Source of the DNA: Planctomycetota bacterium
Lineage (GTDB): Bacteria > Planctomycetota > Planctomycetia > Pirellulales > Pirellulaceae
DNA: 64,000 nucleotides
Direction of reading: 5' to 3'
NCBI GenBank assembly: GCA_029259935.1
Contig: JAJDEH010000382.1
Coordinates: forward strand, 48,025-112,024
The notes under the pieces: generated by a model
Database searches by the model: none
Seen by the model: only the letters and a program-made list of their open reading frames with translations
What the model was told of the DNA's origin: nothing
Shown here: positions 36,165 to 45,510 of the stretch, in pieces
Position numbering within the stretch: position 1 is the stretch's first letter
How the letters are laid out: every line of letters starts with the position of its first letter
Program-made: the position numbers and the translations under genes

Positions 36165-39100
36165 ATGCGAAACAAGCACCAAGCGAGCCTGTTGAAATCC
36201 AATTCTTTTGCACCGACATGCGTCCGGATCCTCCTGGCGATCACGCTGCTGCTGGTGGGTGCGGCGCGGTGCGGCGCGGCGGACGAAGAAGAGGAAAAAG
36301 AAAAATTTCCTGGCAGCGCTTCGCTGAAGACGAATCGCCAGCTTGAACGGTGGCTCGACCGGGCGGATGAATTCGCCGAGAAGGGCCTGTACGACTTGGC
36401 CACGATTCTGTGGCAGCGCGTGCTGGAGGAGACTGGCGATACGCTAGTAACGCGAGATGGCCGCAAGTTCTCCTCCCTTTCGGAGGAAGTCGAGCGAACC
36501 ATTGCCAAACTGCCCGCCAAGGGACTGCGAGACTATCGCATCACGGCGGATGGAGAAGCGCTGGCCCTGTTGGCGGAAGGTAAGAGAAACAACACCGAGG
36601 AACAGGCGCTGAGCGGCGTGGTCCGTCAGTATTTCTTGAGTTCCCACGGTGATGATGCCGCCTATCGACTCGGCTGCCTGGCGCTGGACCGTTACGACTT
36701 TGTCGGTGCAAGCCGGCTCTTTCAAAAAATCTTGGATAGACACCCCGATCCGTCGATTCCCAAAAAGGATATTTGGTTGCGGCTGGCGGTCGCGGCCGCG
36801 CATGTGGGGGATATCGAGTCGGCCCAGGCGGCCATTGCCGAAGCCGAGAAGGTGTCTGAGGAACCGGGCGATCAGATCATTTCCCTGGTCAAGCAGGATT
36901 TGTCTAAGGCCAGCAAGCGTGCTGTTGCCGGCGGAGTTGCCGCTAGAAACTGGACGATGGCCATGGGGGGGCCGGGACGCCAGGGACATATGCAAGGTTT
37001 GCCGAAGGATGTGACCAGTGCCGATCTGACCAAAATGTGGAGCTATACATTTGACGTTAATTTCACGACCCAGATCAGCAACCAGGCGATTGGAATCTAC
37101 ACGCGCCGGGGCCAAGTTCAGCCACAAGTCAAAGTGGCAAAGAGCAGCAAGGGTCTGCTCAAGCGATGGTCTGACGGCAAGTGGCAGCCGGCGGGTCGCA
37201 TGCTGTTCGCCGATGGCCTCATTTATGTAAAGACCAACAACGATATCACCTGCTGGGACGCATCGGCCGAAAGCGAAGACCCTGTCTGGAGAAGCGCGTG
37301 GCTCAACGAGTTCAAGGTCGATCAATTCACGCTCATGATGAACCAAATGGTCAGCAACGGGTTCGTGGTGCGGCAGGGCAATCAGTTGAAGCTGCCGATG
37401 TCCCATGCCGAGGTCATGTTATTTGGCGACCGAATTCATCAGTCGATGTCAATTTCGCGCGGCGTGGTCTATGCGGTCGAAGGCCGCCGCGTTTCGCGTT
37501 ACGGTGTGCGAACTACCAAGCCCCAGCCAGTGCAACAACAGCATTGGCACTGGGGCGTGATGCCCAATCGATCGCGAACCAATTGGCTCGCGGCGTACGA
37601 CGCGAAGACGGGTAAAGCGTTGTGGCACAAGAGTCCCTCGGAAGAAGGCGAAACGGATGACACCGATTTAGGCTTCATGGCCGCCCCCGTGCCCTATGGG
37701 AATTTCCTACTAGTGCCGGTGGCCGATTCCGGCGCGATCTGGCTTCAGGCCCGCGACCGGAAAGACGGCAAACTGGTTTGGAAGAGCTTCCTGGCTGACG
37801 ATCCGCCCGGCGGCACGCGGCCATGGTCGCCGATCGGAATTTCTCTGGCCGGTCGCGACGCTTACGTCGTGTGCGGTTCAGGTGCCGTGTTCGCGGTGGA
37901 CGCGGTCTCAGGAGAAATCCGCTGGGCGGTGAAATACAAACGCGATGGGAAACCATCGCCTACCAGCCGTAATTTTGGCGTTGCCGCCAGTCAGTTGCTC
38001 GCGCTGCAAGGTTGGGAAGACGACCTTGCCATTCCGTTCGGCCGCCAGTTGGTGGTCTTTTCCACGGATCACGATCGCCTTTACGCCCTGGACCGCCGGA
38101 CGGGCGAGATGTTGTGGAGGAGTCCCCGAACTCCCTATGACAAACCAGCGACCTATCCCGTGGGAATCGTCGGCACGACCCTATTCGTCGCCGGTCGAAA
38201 CGTGGTCCGCGCCTATGATCTCGATAAAGACGGCAAGATCGCCTGGGAACTTGAGACCGAGGATTCCTTGGGACGGGCCTGCGCGACCGACGATGCCCTC
38301 TATATGCCGATCGGCGATTCGATTGCTCGAATCGATCTGGAGAGTGGCAAGATTCTGGATAAGGTCGCGGTGCATCTAAGTGCCGGGGAAGATCCGATCG
38401 GCAATCTGTACAGCGATGGCCAGAAACTGTGGATGTTGGGTGGCAATTCGGTTTTCGCGCTGACCAACAAAGCCCAGCGGCTGAGTGTGTTGGAACAGCG
38501 GATTCGCGGGGGCAGCGCCCAGGCCTATATCGAGCGGATGCAGATTTACGCCAAGGACGGTGAATTTGAAAAAGCGGAAGCCGACTTGGTGGCGGCATTC
38601 AAGATGGTCGAAAAGACAGATCCCGAGCAGGCCTATTCGATGTTGTTCGACGCCATGAACTCGATCAGCTTGGCCGCCAAGCGTCCCGGTGCCGCGCTTG
38701 CCATCCTGGGCGATCATTGCATCAACGATCAAGCGGATTCACCGATTAAGGTCGGTACCGACGACTTGCGCAAACAGCTTAACGGTTTGATTGTTTCGTC
38801 CATGCGGACAATCAGAAAGTCGGAGAGCAAAGGGCACGCCAGCGCCGTATTGAAAGCGGCCAGGACTTTGGAACGTGAGCATCAACAGGTAATGGCGCGG
38901 CAGGCTCTGCTGTCCACGGTCGAAGAGAAAGATGGCCCACTATTACGCGCGGCATTGGCCGGCAGCGACATCAAGCTGCGGACCATCGCGGCCGAGCCCG
39001 CCGCGGCAGTGCTGTCGGAAGACGTCAAACCGGCGATTCAAAAAATGTTGGCGTCGAAAGATGATTCAGTCCGTCACGCGGCGGCACGCGCATTGGCCAG

Positions 39101-40049
39101 CCTCAGCGATGCCGATTCACTCTCCGCGTTTGCCAACTTGCTCGAATCCGAGGATGCGCGGATCCGGCTGCACAGTAGCCAAGCACTACGATCACTTACC
39201 GGCCAGAAGTTCAAATTCAACGCTTATGGCCAGGCGGCGGATCGAACCGTCGCCGTCAAGGAATGGCGGGATTGGATCGCCGCCCATGCGAGCGAATCGG
39301 AGTTGAAGCTACCGCTGCCCGACACCGATCCGTTGTTGGGTCGCACGTTGATCGCCTACTACAACCATGGTCGCGTGATTGAATTGGATTCCGAGGGGAA
39401 CGAACGCTGGCGCAAAGGGGGCTTGGATGGGGTTTGGTCGGTGCAAGGCTTGCCCAACGGCCACCGGGTCGTTGGCTTTTATCAGAATAACAAGGTGATC
39501 GAATTCGATGCTGACGGAAAAGAAGTTTGGCGCAAGGATAATGTCCCGGCCAATCCGTTCAGTGCTCGACGATTGCTCAACGGCAATACACTGGTAACTT
39601 GTTCGGGTGGTCAGCGGGTCATTGAGTACCGTCCCGACGGCGAAGTGGCTTGGCAAGCGACCGTCTCGAATCAGCCGATGGACGCCAGACGCTTGGAAAA
39701 CGGCAACACGCTGGTGGCTTGCTCGGGCGATCACAAAGTCGTGGAAGTCGACAAGGATGGGAAAGTCGTGTGGCAGGTGACGGGAATGCAAGGTGCCATT
39801 GCCGCCCAGCGGCTGGAAAACGGCAATACTCTGATCGCCCAATCGCAGGGTGGCAAGGTTGTGGAAGTCGACGCCGAAGGCACCACCGTGTGGGAGAAAT
39901 CCGGGTTAAGCACGCCGTATGACGCACAGCGCGTGCCCAGCGGCAATACGATTATTTTGGACAGCAGTGGCGTTCGCGAGATCGATCCTTCGGGAAAGAT
40001 CGTTTGGGAACGGAAGGAAAGTGGCGCGAGCCGCGTGTCACGATTTTGA
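36165..40049 (+). CDS. secreted PQQ-like beta-propeller protein with TPR-like and HEAT regions
   Basis: 1294 residues from ATG 36165, chosen because AAGGA precedes it and the signal peptide (ILLAITLLLVGAARCGA) then begins properly. Domains in order: helical TPR-like region to about 290; PQQ-type propeller with repeated 'Y..D..tGk.lW' blades to about 830; HEAT-like repeats around 900-1050 (SVRHAAARALASL); and a C-terminal set of five or six 'NGNTLVacs..kVvEvD.dGkvvW' units resembling arylsulfotransferase-type blades. No cofactor Trp-docking can be asserted. Probably periplasmic scaffold or binding protein. It is the third large member of the MoxR run, overlapping or nearly touching the BatA gene. 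Confidence 0.85.
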   Translation: MRNKHQASLLKSNSFAPTCVRILLAITLLLVGAARCGAADEEEEKEKFPGSASLKTNRQLERWLDRADEFAEKGLYDLATILWQRVLEETGDTLVTRDGRKFSSLSEEVERTIAKLPAKGLRDYRITADGEALALLAEGKRNNTEEQALSGVVRQYFLSSHGDDAAYRLGCLALDRYDFVGASRLFQKILDRHPDPSIPKKDIWLRLAVAAAHVGDIESAQAAIAEAEKVSEEPGDQIISLVKQDLSKASKRAVAGGVAARNWTMAMGGPGRQGHMQGLPKDVTSADLTKMWSYTFDVNFTTQISNQAIGIYTRRGQVQPQVKVAKSSKGLLKRWSDGKWQPAGRMLFADGLIYVKTNNDITCWDASAESEDPVWRSAWLNEFKVDQFTLMMNQMVSNGFVVRQGNQLKLPMSHAEVMLFGDRIHQSMSISRGVVYAVEGRRVSRYGVRTTKPQPVQQQHWHWGVMPNRSRTNWLAAYDAKTGKALWHKSPSEEGETDDTDLGFMAAPVPYGNFLLVPVADSGAIWLQARDRKDGKLVWKSFLADDPPGGTRPWSPIGISLAGRDAYVVCGSGAVFAVDAVSGEIRWAVKYKRDGKPSPTSRNFGVAASQLLALQGWEDDLAIPFGRQLVVFSTDHDRLYALDRRTGEMLWRSPRTPYDKPATYPVGIVGTTLFVAGRNVVRAYDLDKDGKIAWELETEDSLGRACATDDALYMPIGDSIARIDLESGKILDKVAVHLSAGEDPIGNLYSDGQKLWMLGGNSVFALTNKAQRLSVLEQRIRGGSAQAYIERMQIYAKDGEFEKAEADLVAAFKMVEKTDPEQAYSMLFDAMNSISLAAKRPGAALAILGDHCINDQADSPIKVGTDDLRKQLNGLIVSSMRTIRKSESKGHASAVLKAARTLEREHQQVMARQALLSTVEEKDGPLLRAALAGSDIKLRTIAAEPAAAVLSEDVKPAIQKMLASKDDSVRHAAARALASLSDADSLSAFANLLESEDARIRLHSSQALRSLTGQKFKFNAYGQAADRTVAVKEWRDWIAAHASESELKLPLPDTDPLLGRTLIAYYNHGRVIELDSEGNERWRKGGLDGVWSVQGLPNGHRVVGFYQNNKVIEFDADGKEVWRKDNVPANPFSARRLLNGNTLVTCSGGQRVIEYRPDGEVAWQATVSNQPMDARRLENGNTLVACSGDHKVVEVDKDGKVVWQVTGMQGAIAAQRLENGNTLIAQSQGGKVVEVDAEGTTVWEKSGLSTPYDAQRVPSGNTIILDSSGVREIDPSGKIVWERKESGASRVSRF

Positions 40050-40099
40050 TTTTCAAAGAACAACGAATTCGTGTAGATCAACACTAGAGGAGTCCGTTT

Positions 40100-42637
40100 G
40101 TGGACGCGACAAATTCCCCAGTTATCCAATGGATCTTGTGGCTGTTGGGCTTCGACCTCAGCCAAATCCCCTCGGATGCATCCGACGTCGAGATTCGGTG
40201 GGATTACATGCCGACATCTTGGGGCGTGTTCGTGTTGGTCGGGATCGTGGTCACGTTAGGCATCCTTGTCGTCTTTCTATACCAGCGTGAAATCGCGACT
40301 TGCCCTCGGCCCGTCAAGCTTGCATTGGCCGCGATCCGCTTTGTCGTATTGTTCATGCTCGTGGTGATCTTGCTGAAGCCGGTTTTAGTGGTCAAGAAAA
40401 GTCAGCAGACGTACCCGTTTTTTGCGCTTGCCCGCGACGGGTCGCAGTCGATGAACACGAAAGACGCCTATCGTGAAGATACGGCGGCCAGCCGGGTCGC
40501 CACCGCATTGGGCGAAACGGCGGAAACGGTTCGCGAGCGGCAGCCTTCCCGCGTCGACATCGTCAATCATCTGATGCTGCACAATAAGGGCGAACTATTG
40601 CGCCACCTGCAACGTCGTGGAAAAGTCCGTGTCATGGACTTTTCCGATCAGGTACAAAAACACTCGACGCTGCAAGTTCAGCCCGAAAACTTGAAACAGC
40701 CAGCTGCGAAGGACGGCGAAGAATTGGCTGCCGGGCCGTCCGTTCCGCCGCTGGACGCCCAAGGCAGAGGGACCAATTTGTGGATGCCCATCAAGGAGTC
40801 GTTGAGTCTTAATCCGCTGGCCGCCATCTATATCTTCACCGACGGACAGCATACCGCCGGCGAAAAGCCGCTGGAGATTGCGGAATTGGCCGGCAGCAAG
40901 GGCGTTCCCATTCACATCGTTGGCGTGGGCGATCCGCAACGAAGCCGCAGTTTGAAAATTCATGAAGTCTATGTCCGCGAAAAAGTGTGGCCGGATGAAC
41001 CGTTTGAAATTCAAACCGTTTTGAACATCGAAGGTGAAGACTTCGAAAAACCTGAAATTCGCGTTGAGTTACTTCAGCACAAAGTCGGCGACGACGGCCA
41101 GGCGGGGCCTGGAACCATGGTCGATCGCCAGACCGTGCAGGTGCCGCGCGAGGGAGGACTGGCCCGCGCCACGTTTGCCCAGTCGGTACCCGAGCCGGGC
41201 AGGTACGCCTATTCGATCCGCGCCGAACAGCTCGAGATCGAAGCCGATCCGCCCTACATCGAAAAGTCGTCCGGCATCGTGGAAGCCGTCGACCGCAAAG
41301 CCAAAGTACTGCTGATTGCCGGCGCGCCGACCTGGGAATATCGCATGGTGCAGCGACTGTTGCGCCGCGACCGCACGATTTCAGTCTCTTGTTGGCTGCA
41401 AACTCTGGACGACGAACGGCCGCAAGAAGGCGATGAACCGATTGAAGAACTGCCGACCACGCTGACCCAGCTCGCCGAGTATTCGGTGATCATGTTGTTT
41501 GATCCCAATCCCGACGAATTCGACGACGAATGGATGGACCTGTTAAAACAGTTCGCGTCGAAACAAGCGGGCGGCGTTTTGTATATGGCGGGCCCCAAGT
41601 TTTCCGGCCAATTTCTCGCCGGCAACCAGACCGGCATCATCAAGGAAATCTTGCCGGTTCAATTTGGCGACGTCCAACGCACCGAATTGCAGACCTCGTT
41701 GGCCACCAATCGTGAATCGTGGAAGCTTCGCCTGCTGATGGAAAATATTGACCATCCGATCATGAGCTTCTATGAAGATCCGCAGAAGAACCTGGCGCGG
41801 TGGGAAGACTTGCCGGGCATCTTCTGGAGCTTTCCCGCGGCCGGTGCCAAGCCAACGGCGAAAGTGCTGCTCGAACATAGCAATCCAATCATGCGTAAGG
41901 TCGAAGGCTCTCGTCCGCTGTTGGTGGCCGGTCGCTATGGACCGGCGAACACCGTCTACATTGGCTTCAATGGCACCTGGCGTTGGCGCCGCGCAGGGCG
42001 GCAGGCCGAGTTTTTTGACAAGTACTGGCTGCAGGTTACCCGGTTTTTGATCGAGACACGCACGCTCCAAAGCTTGCGGCGGGGCTATGTCGAACCGGAA
42101 CGCGAAAAATATGAAATCGGCGATAAGATCGCGATCTTCGCCAGTCTAAAAGATGCCACTTACGAACCGCTCATGCTATCGCAAGTCGACGCCACGCTGC
42201 GCGGACCCGACGGCCAAAATTCGTCGCTGGTTTTCCGGCAAGTGGAAAGCCAACCCGGCCAATTTGAAGCGACCTCGGTGGCCCGTCGCGAGGGCCGCCA
42301 CCATGTGTCCATTGAACTTGCGGGATCGGAAGGGGGTGGCGCCAACAAGGTCGAAACGTCTTTTGATGTGGTGATGCCCAGCATTGAAATGAACCAGGTG
42401 TGGCTGAACGAACAGTTGCTGCGCGAGGTTGCAAACCGATCGGGTGGCAATTACTACCACGTCAATGAAGTGGGCCGCCTGCTGAAAGATATCCGAGCCG
42501 AGCCGGAGACGATCGAGGTGCCCGGCAAGCCGGTTATCCTGTGGGGCGAACATCAGATTCCCTACCGGTTGTTTGGCTTTTTCGTTCTGTTGTTGTGTGT
42601 CGAATGGGCTGTTCGTAAATGGTATAAATTGCTGTGA
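40100..42637 (+). CDS. vWA/GATase-like membrane protein
   Basis: 845 residues from GTG 40100, supported by GAGGAG 8 nt upstream. Two N-terminal helices (residues about 42-62 and 70-92) are followed by a vWA-like domain with ARDGSQSMN (DxSxS), then beta-rich domains, a region VLLIAGAPTWEYRMVQRLL that resembles the class I glutamine-amidotransferase-like domain found in such proteins without a clear catalytic Cys, and a C-terminal helix. It pairs with the BatA-like protein as a second vWA component. Its last 4 bp (GTGA) overlap the next gene's start, so the pair is translationally coupled. Confidence 0.85.
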   Translation: MDATNSPVIQWILWLLGFDLSQIPSDASDVEIRWDYMPTSWGVFVLVGIVVTLGILVVFLYQREIATCPRPVKLALAAIRFVVLFMLVVILLKPVLVVKKSQQTYPFFALARDGSQSMNTKDAYREDTAASRVATALGETAETVRERQPSRVDIVNHLMLHNKGELLRHLQRRGKVRVMDFSDQVQKHSTLQVQPENLKQPAAKDGEELAAGPSVPPLDAQGRGTNLWMPIKESLSLNPLAAIYIFTDGQHTAGEKPLEIAELAGSKGVPIHIVGVGDPQRSRSLKIHEVYVREKVWPDEPFEIQTVLNIEGEDFEKPEIRVELLQHKVGDDGQAGPGTMVDRQTVQVPREGGLARATFAQSVPEPGRYAYSIRAEQLEIEADPPYIEKSSGIVEAVDRKAKVLLIAGAPTWEYRMVQRLLRRDRTISVSCWLQTLDDERPQEGDEPIEELPTTLTQLAEYSVIMLFDPNPDEFDDEWMDLLKQFASKQAGGVLYMAGPKFSGQFLAGNQTGIIKEILPVQFGDVQRTELQTSLATNRESWKLRLLMENIDHPIMSFYEDPQKNLARWEDLPGIFWSFPAAGAKPTAKVLLEHSNPIMRKVEGSRPLLVAGRYGPANTVYIGFNGTWRWRRAGRQAEFFDKYWLQVTRFLIETRTLQSLRRGYVEPEREKYEIGDKIAIFASLKDATYEPLMLSQVDATLRGPDGQNSSLVFRQVESQPGQFEATSVARREGRHHVSIELAGSEGGGANKVETSFDVVMPSIEMNQVWLNEQLLREVANRSGGNYYHVNEVGRLLKDIRAEPETIEVPGKPVILWGEHQIPYRLFGFFVLLLCVEWAVRKWYKLL

Positions 42638-45297
42638 GTGAAATAACAATTAACAAACCGGCGTCCGGCTCGTCCGATATTCCCTCCTCCGTGGCGACGA
42701 GGTTGCGTTCGTTGCGCCGCAAGATTCTGCTGTGGGTGCTGGCGGATGGCTTCGCCTGGATTCTGTGGCTGGTCGTCTTGCTGGCCGCGTTCGACTTGCT
42801 GCTGGACTGGCTTTTTCACATGGACTTGGCGCAGCGCGGGATCATGCTCGCGTTGATGGTCGCGGGGCTGATCGCCATGGTTGCCTGGCGGTTGGGCCGT
42901 CCGCTGTCGCAGCGCCCGGGCGACGACGCGTTGTGTTTGGAAGTCGAACAGCAGAATCGGCAACTGGGCGAAGCCATGATCAGCTCGGTGCAGTTTTCAC
43001 GAATGGGAGATGTCTCTTATCAAGGCGTCTCGAAAGGGATGGTGCAGGCGACCATTCAGGCTGGCTCGCGAGCGGCGGAAAATATCAACTTTGGCCAGAT
43101 TCTGAATGCTGGGCGGTTCAGTATCAACATGGTGTTGATGGTGGCTGCCGGCGCGATTGTTGGCGCGGGCGTCTACGGAGTCGCAACGAATACGATGTTG
43201 CTGAATACTTGGTATCAGAGGAACATCCTCCTGGCGGACGTCGACTGGCCACGTGACATCGACGTCGAAATTCTCGGTGTCCAAGAGAATACGTTGAAAA
43301 TGGTTCGCGGCGAGGATCGCGCGCAACTAGTACGCCTGCGACGCATCAAGGAAGGAGGCTCCAATGTAGCGGCGGCAAGCACGTCGGGCGAGACTGGCAT
43401 TCAGTCGTATGACGTCTATATCGACTTCCGCTCGCGCAACCAGCCGACGCAGAAGATGAACGAGCTGGATCCCAAGAACAAAAAGGACCTCGATCGCCTC
43501 AAGGGTTTGCTCGCCGCGGTCGGGGGCCAGTGGAACAAAGAGATGTTGGCCTATCGTTGGTACGAGGCCACGTTCAAAAGCAAAACGGAAGAGTTCGACT
43601 TCCTGGCACGCGCCCGCGACAACTCCAAGTTTTGGCATCGCGATGTGAGAACCAAGTGGGTTCATGTCAATTTGGACGATCCTCCGATGGTGGATGATCT
43701 GCAGTTGACGGTGTCTCCGCCGTCGTATGCGCGCAAACGCATTTTGGTTACGAAGGAAGACGAAGGGGCACCCCTGATCGATTACTTGTCCGTGTATGCC
43801 ACGGATTACAGCGCCGAGGAATGGCGGGAAATCATCGCTCGCGGCGGAGTGACGGTCGATCAACAGATGGCGACCATTGATAAGGTCTTGTCGGAAGACG
43901 AACAGATCGTGGTGAACTCGGTTCTGCTCCCGCCCGGCAAGGGTCCTTACTATGTACTGAATGGAAGTAGTATGGAACTTCGCGGCAACACGAACAAGCC
44001 GTTACGGGACGCCAAGCTGCGGCTTAATGGCGAAGATCGCGTGTGGCCGCTGAAAATTGCGGACTCCAAGTCCATTTCGGGTAGCGTGGCGACTGATGAA
44101 TTACTGGACGGCAAGTACACGATTGAACTCAAGGATACGACCGGCCTGACTTCGCTGCGTCCCACGGCGTTTCGATTGAACGTCCGGCTGGACCGCGAAC
44201 CTCGCATTCGCGCGCGGCTGCACGGCATCAGTGGCATGGTCGTGCCTCAAGCCATGGTCCCAATGTCCGTGCGCGTGAAAGACGACTATGCGGTTAACAA
44301 GGTGGGGTTGGACTACGAGTGGCAGAGCAGCGAAGGCGGTTCGTCCGACAACGGTTCGGTTCCCTTCGAAGGCCCCGCCGACCTGTTGGGCCAGCCGGAA
44401 TTCGGCTTCGACGACATTTTCGACTTGCAGCCCTTGAAATTCAGTCCGGGCATTACGCTTACCTTTACGGTGCAAGCGACCGACAACGACGAAGTGACCG
44501 GACCCAAGACTGGGCAATCTTCCGAATTCTTGTTGCGCGTGGTCACGGAAGAACAACTACGAACCGACTTGTTGCGCCGTGAGAAAGAACAACGACAAGA
44601 GTTTGAAAGGTTGCTCAAGAATCAGGAAGATTTGCTGACCGAAATTCGCGCATTGGCCGCCGACGCCAGCCGCGAACAGCAGCCTTTCAATAAGGAGCAA
44701 AAAGATAAGATTCGCGATACCCAGCGTCGCCAAAAGCTGATTGGCACGAACATCGAAACGATTGCCCGGCGGCTGGAGACGTTTCTGATCGAAGCCCAGA
44801 ACAATCGGCTCGAAAAGGAAGGCAGCCGCTTTCATGTACGGTTGCAGCGCCGCGTGATCGAGCCGATGTATTCGCTCTCACTGCGGAAGGAGCCCGTGGA
44901 GCCGAGCGAGGACAACCCAGACGCGGACGCATCGGACGAACCGAACATTCCCAGCGCCGAGGATGGATTGCACAAAGCCCGGCGGCTGGACACGGAACAG
45001 GATTTCGCTCAACGCGACCAAACTTTGGATCTCGTGACCGACGAACAGGAAGAGATTGTCCGAATAATGCGGGACATCCTCACCTATATGGTCAAGACGG
45101 AGGGTTTTCAAGCGGCGGTCAACTTGCTCTATGAAGTAGAGAAAGCGCAGAAGAACGTCCTGGAAATGACCGAGGAAGAACTTGAGGACTTGCTGAAAAA
45201 GCTGTTCGGCGACGGTGGCAAAGCCGATCTGCCCAGTGAGACGAAAGGCAAAGATAAAGACGGGGATTCGCCCAGCAAGGCGGATTCCAACGATTAG
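42634..45297 (+). CDS. large membrane protein, DUF4175-like architecture
   Basis: 887 residues from GTG 42634, overlapping the preceding stop by 4 bp. Three hydrophobic segments lie in the first 190 residues (about 33-53, 62-85 and 165-190), then a long periplasmic region with beta-sandwich character, and a C-terminal third that is highly charged and coiled-coil (LLRREKEQRQEFERLL, EEIVRIMRDIL). This order resembles DUF4175 proteins, but I am not certain of membership. A cytoskeleton-like or scaffolding role in the MoxR/vWA machine is inferred from position only. Confidence 0.75.
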   Translation: MSEITINKPASGSSDIPSSVATRLRSLRRKILLWVLADGFAWILWLVVLLAAFDLLLDWLFHMDLAQRGIMLALMVAGLIAMVAWRLGRPLSQRPGDDALCLEVEQQNRQLGEAMISSVQFSRMGDVSYQGVSKGMVQATIQAGSRAAENINFGQILNAGRFSINMVLMVAAGAIVGAGVYGVATNTMLLNTWYQRNILLADVDWPRDIDVEILGVQENTLKMVRGEDRAQLVRLRRIKEGGSNVAAASTSGETGIQSYDVYIDFRSRNQPTQKMNELDPKNKKDLDRLKGLLAAVGGQWNKEMLAYRWYEATFKSKTEEFDFLARARDNSKFWHRDVRTKWVHVNLDDPPMVDDLQLTVSPPSYARKRILVTKEDEGAPLIDYLSVYATDYSAEEWREIIARGGVTVDQQMATIDKVLSEDEQIVVNSVLLPPGKGPYYVLNGSSMELRGNTNKPLRDAKLRLNGEDRVWPLKIADSKSISGSVATDELLDGKYTIELKDTTGLTSLRPTAFRLNVRLDREPRIRARLHGISGMVVPQAMVPMSVRVKDDYAVNKVGLDYEWQSSEGGSSDNGSVPFEGPADLLGQPEFGFDDIFDLQPLKFSPGITLTFTVQATDNDEVTGPKTGQSSEFLLRVVTEEQLRTDLLRREKEQRQEFERLLKNQEDLLTEIRALAADASREQQPFNKEQKDKIRDTQRRQKLIGTNIETIARRLETFLIEAQNNRLEKEGSRFHVRLQRRVIEPMYSLSLRKEPVEPSEDNPDADASDEPNIPSAEDGLHKARRLDTEQDFAQRDQTLDLVTDEQEEIVRIMRDILTYMVKTEGFQAAVNLLYEVEKAQKNVLEMTEEELEDLLKKLFGDGGKADLPSETKGKDKDGDSPSKADSND

Positions 45298-45361
45298 CGG
45301 CTTTTTTCCCGAACATTGCCCCTGAAATACGGTGCTGGCCGCATGTTTTTTTGAATTAGCG

Positions 45362-45391
45362 TTGTTGAGCGAAACGAGATTCCCTTAGAAT
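45362..45391 (+). promoter_or_regulatory. candidate internal promoter
   Basis: TTGTTG (45362-45367) and TAGAAT (45386-45391) are 18 bp apart, in the 213-bp gap before the coiled-coil gene. This could start a separate transcript for the last part of the run. Weak match. Confidence 0.3.
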
Positions 45392-45422
45392 CAAGGATTG
45401 AAAAATATCGGCGGCTGGAAAC

Positions 45423-45438
45423 TTTTGGCCGGCCAAAA
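45423..45438. promoter_or_regulatory. perfect 16-bp palindrome, possible operator
   Basis: TTTTGGCCGGCCAAAA is exactly self-complementary. It sits between the candidate promoter at 45362-45391 and the start at 45511, where a repressor site would block transcription. Nothing identifies the regulator. Confidence 0.4.
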
Positions 45439-45510
45439 TCGACAAAGAATGTAGAGTTCCTTGGCGCGCGCCATCGACGCGACGGATTGAAGAAAATCGG
45501 AGTATCAATC

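Noticed and set aside
41543..42070. 175-codon minus-strand frame inside the vWA-like gene
   Set aside because: Antisense shadow of a well-supported coding frame.
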